Made by a program: the position numbers and the translations under genes
Origin: Spirochaetaceae bacterium
GTDB lineage: Bacteria > Spirochaetota > Spirochaetia > Treponematales > Treponemataceae
NCBI GenBank assembly: GCA_017416145.1
Contig: JAFQDD010000012.1
Span: 186,001-250,000, forward strand
Length of the DNA stretch: 64,000 nucleotides
Reading direction: 5' to 3'
Shown: piece after piece, positions 63,552 to 64,000 of the stretch
How the letters are laid out: the number at the start of each line of letters is the position of its first letter
How positions within the stretch are numbered: position 1 is the first letter of the stretch
Notes under the pieces: model-generated
Databases searched by the model: none
The model's input: the letters and a program-made list of their open reading frames with translations, nothing else
Told to the model about the DNA's origin: nothing

Positions 63552-64000
63552 ATGAAAAGATTTGTTTTATCCGTTTTAGTAGAAAACCATGCTGGAGTTT
63601 TAAGCCGAGTTTCAGGTTTATTCAGCCGTCGAGGTTACAATATTGACAGTTTGACTGTAGGCGTCACCTCTCATCCAGGTCAATCACGTATGACAATCGT
63701 TGTACAAGGTGATGATCATACTTTAGACCAAATTGAAAAGCAACTTTTCAAACTGGAAGAAGTAATAACGATTGAACATTGTGATCCAAGCGAAACAGTT
63801 CTAAGAGAAACAGCCTTGATAAAAGTTTCCGCTCCTCCAGAAGCAAGAGTTGGAATAATTGAAACTGCCAATATTTTCCGAGCCCACGTAGTTGATGTTG
63901 GAATAGAAACCCTTGTGATAGAAGCCACCGGAAGCCAAGACAAAATCGCTAGTTTAATAAGACTTCTAGAACCTTTTGGTATCAAAGAGTTGGTACGAAC
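63552..64000 (+). CDS. ilvN: Acetolactate synthase small subunit, N-terminal part (runs off window)
   Basis: The regulatory subunit of acetohydroxyacid synthase, which senses valine. The frame is open from ATG 63552 to the window end (about 149 residues). MKRFVLSVLVENHAGVLSRVSGLFSRRGYNIDSL is the ACT domain typical of IlvN/IlvH. A second segment (VVDVGIETLVIEATGSQDKI) matches the family. The large subunit is not in view. No ribosome-binding site precedes the ATG, and the -10 box is 6 bases upstream, so it may be translated as a leaderless mRNA. Confidence 0.93.
   Translation, partial: MKRFVLSVLVENHAGVLSRVSGLFSRRGYNIDSLTVGVTSHPGQSRMTIVVQGDDHTLDQIEKQLFKLEEVITIEHCDPSETVLRETALIKVSAPPEARVGIIETANIFRAHVVDVGIETLVIEATGSQDKIASLIRLLEPFGIKELVR

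Noticed and set aside
1-64000. CRISPR array, rRNA operon, replication origin or prophage
   Set aside because: No regularly spaced repeats, no rRNA sequence, no DnaA-box cluster and no phage structural genes were seen in the window.

Overview
The window is chromosomal DNA of a spirochaete of the genus Treponema. The evidence is the periplasmic-flagella gene set (core flagellin FlaB, FlaG, FliD, sheath protein FlaA), a spiro-SPASM radical SAM protein, a PnrA-type purine nucleoside importer, spirochaete-style lipoproteins, and gene blocks that as I recall match the T. pallidum order (flaB/fliD to tsaE/tsaB; cheW, DegT-like, nadK, recN; rho with rpmE; lnt, hup, rpsT near flaA). Base composition is AT-rich. 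Two adjacent PL1 pectate lyases, a GH20 hexosaminidase and a type I pullulanase fit a plant-glycan-using gut, rumen or oral treponeme rather than a syphilis-group pathogen. The species cannot be fixed from this sequence alone.

Layout. 1-6.2 kb (+): end of flaB, flaG, fliD, a hypothetical gene, a PilZ membrane protein, a small hypothetical gene, tsaE (non-ATG start) and tsaB. 6.3-11.9 kb: a large ankyrin-repeat lipoprotein (-), an OmpA-family protein (+), a GC-richer hairpin island and a YhcC-type radical SAM gene (+). 11.9-18.6 kb (-): an accessory-looking cassette of a double-AAA ATPase, an SF1 helicase with an extra N-terminal domain, and a PcfJ-like protein, with a REP/IS605-like palindrome between the first two. 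18.7-25.8 kb (-): LysM protein with a dead M23 domain behind a sigma-28 promoter, HD phosphohydrolase, and the pnr ABC operon, with a terminator after the binding-protein gene. 25.9-30.8 kb (-): cheW, a DegT-fold protein lacking the PLP lysine, nadK, recN and an unknown gene.

31-38.6 kb: rpmE, rho, bactofilin, lnt, hup, rpsT (UUG start), a divergent 56-residue zinc-ribbon gene, dinG-like helicase and tRNA-Glu. 38.7-43.4 kb: a RelA/SpoT synthetase fused to TPRs, then two secreted pectate lyases. 43.5-53.0 kb (-): a sugar-modification locus (spiro-SPASM, GT2-like, SpsF/PseG-like/methyltransferase triple fusion, ATP-grasp) read from a sigma-28-type promoter, followed without clear gaps by an amidase and a GerMN protein, then flaA with its own sigma-70 promoter. 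53.2-64 kb: Rpn-type nuclease, xseA-xseB-mutL, an active M23 lipoprotein, GH20, pullulanase, a ROK regulator and the start of ilvN/ilvH (possibly leaderless).

The main system-level idea is that the sigma-28-driven locus at 46.3-53.0 kb makes and attaches a modified sugar to the flagellar filament. The three-gene AAA/helicase/PcfJ cassette is the best candidate for an undescribed accessory or defence module. Both are inference from the sequence.
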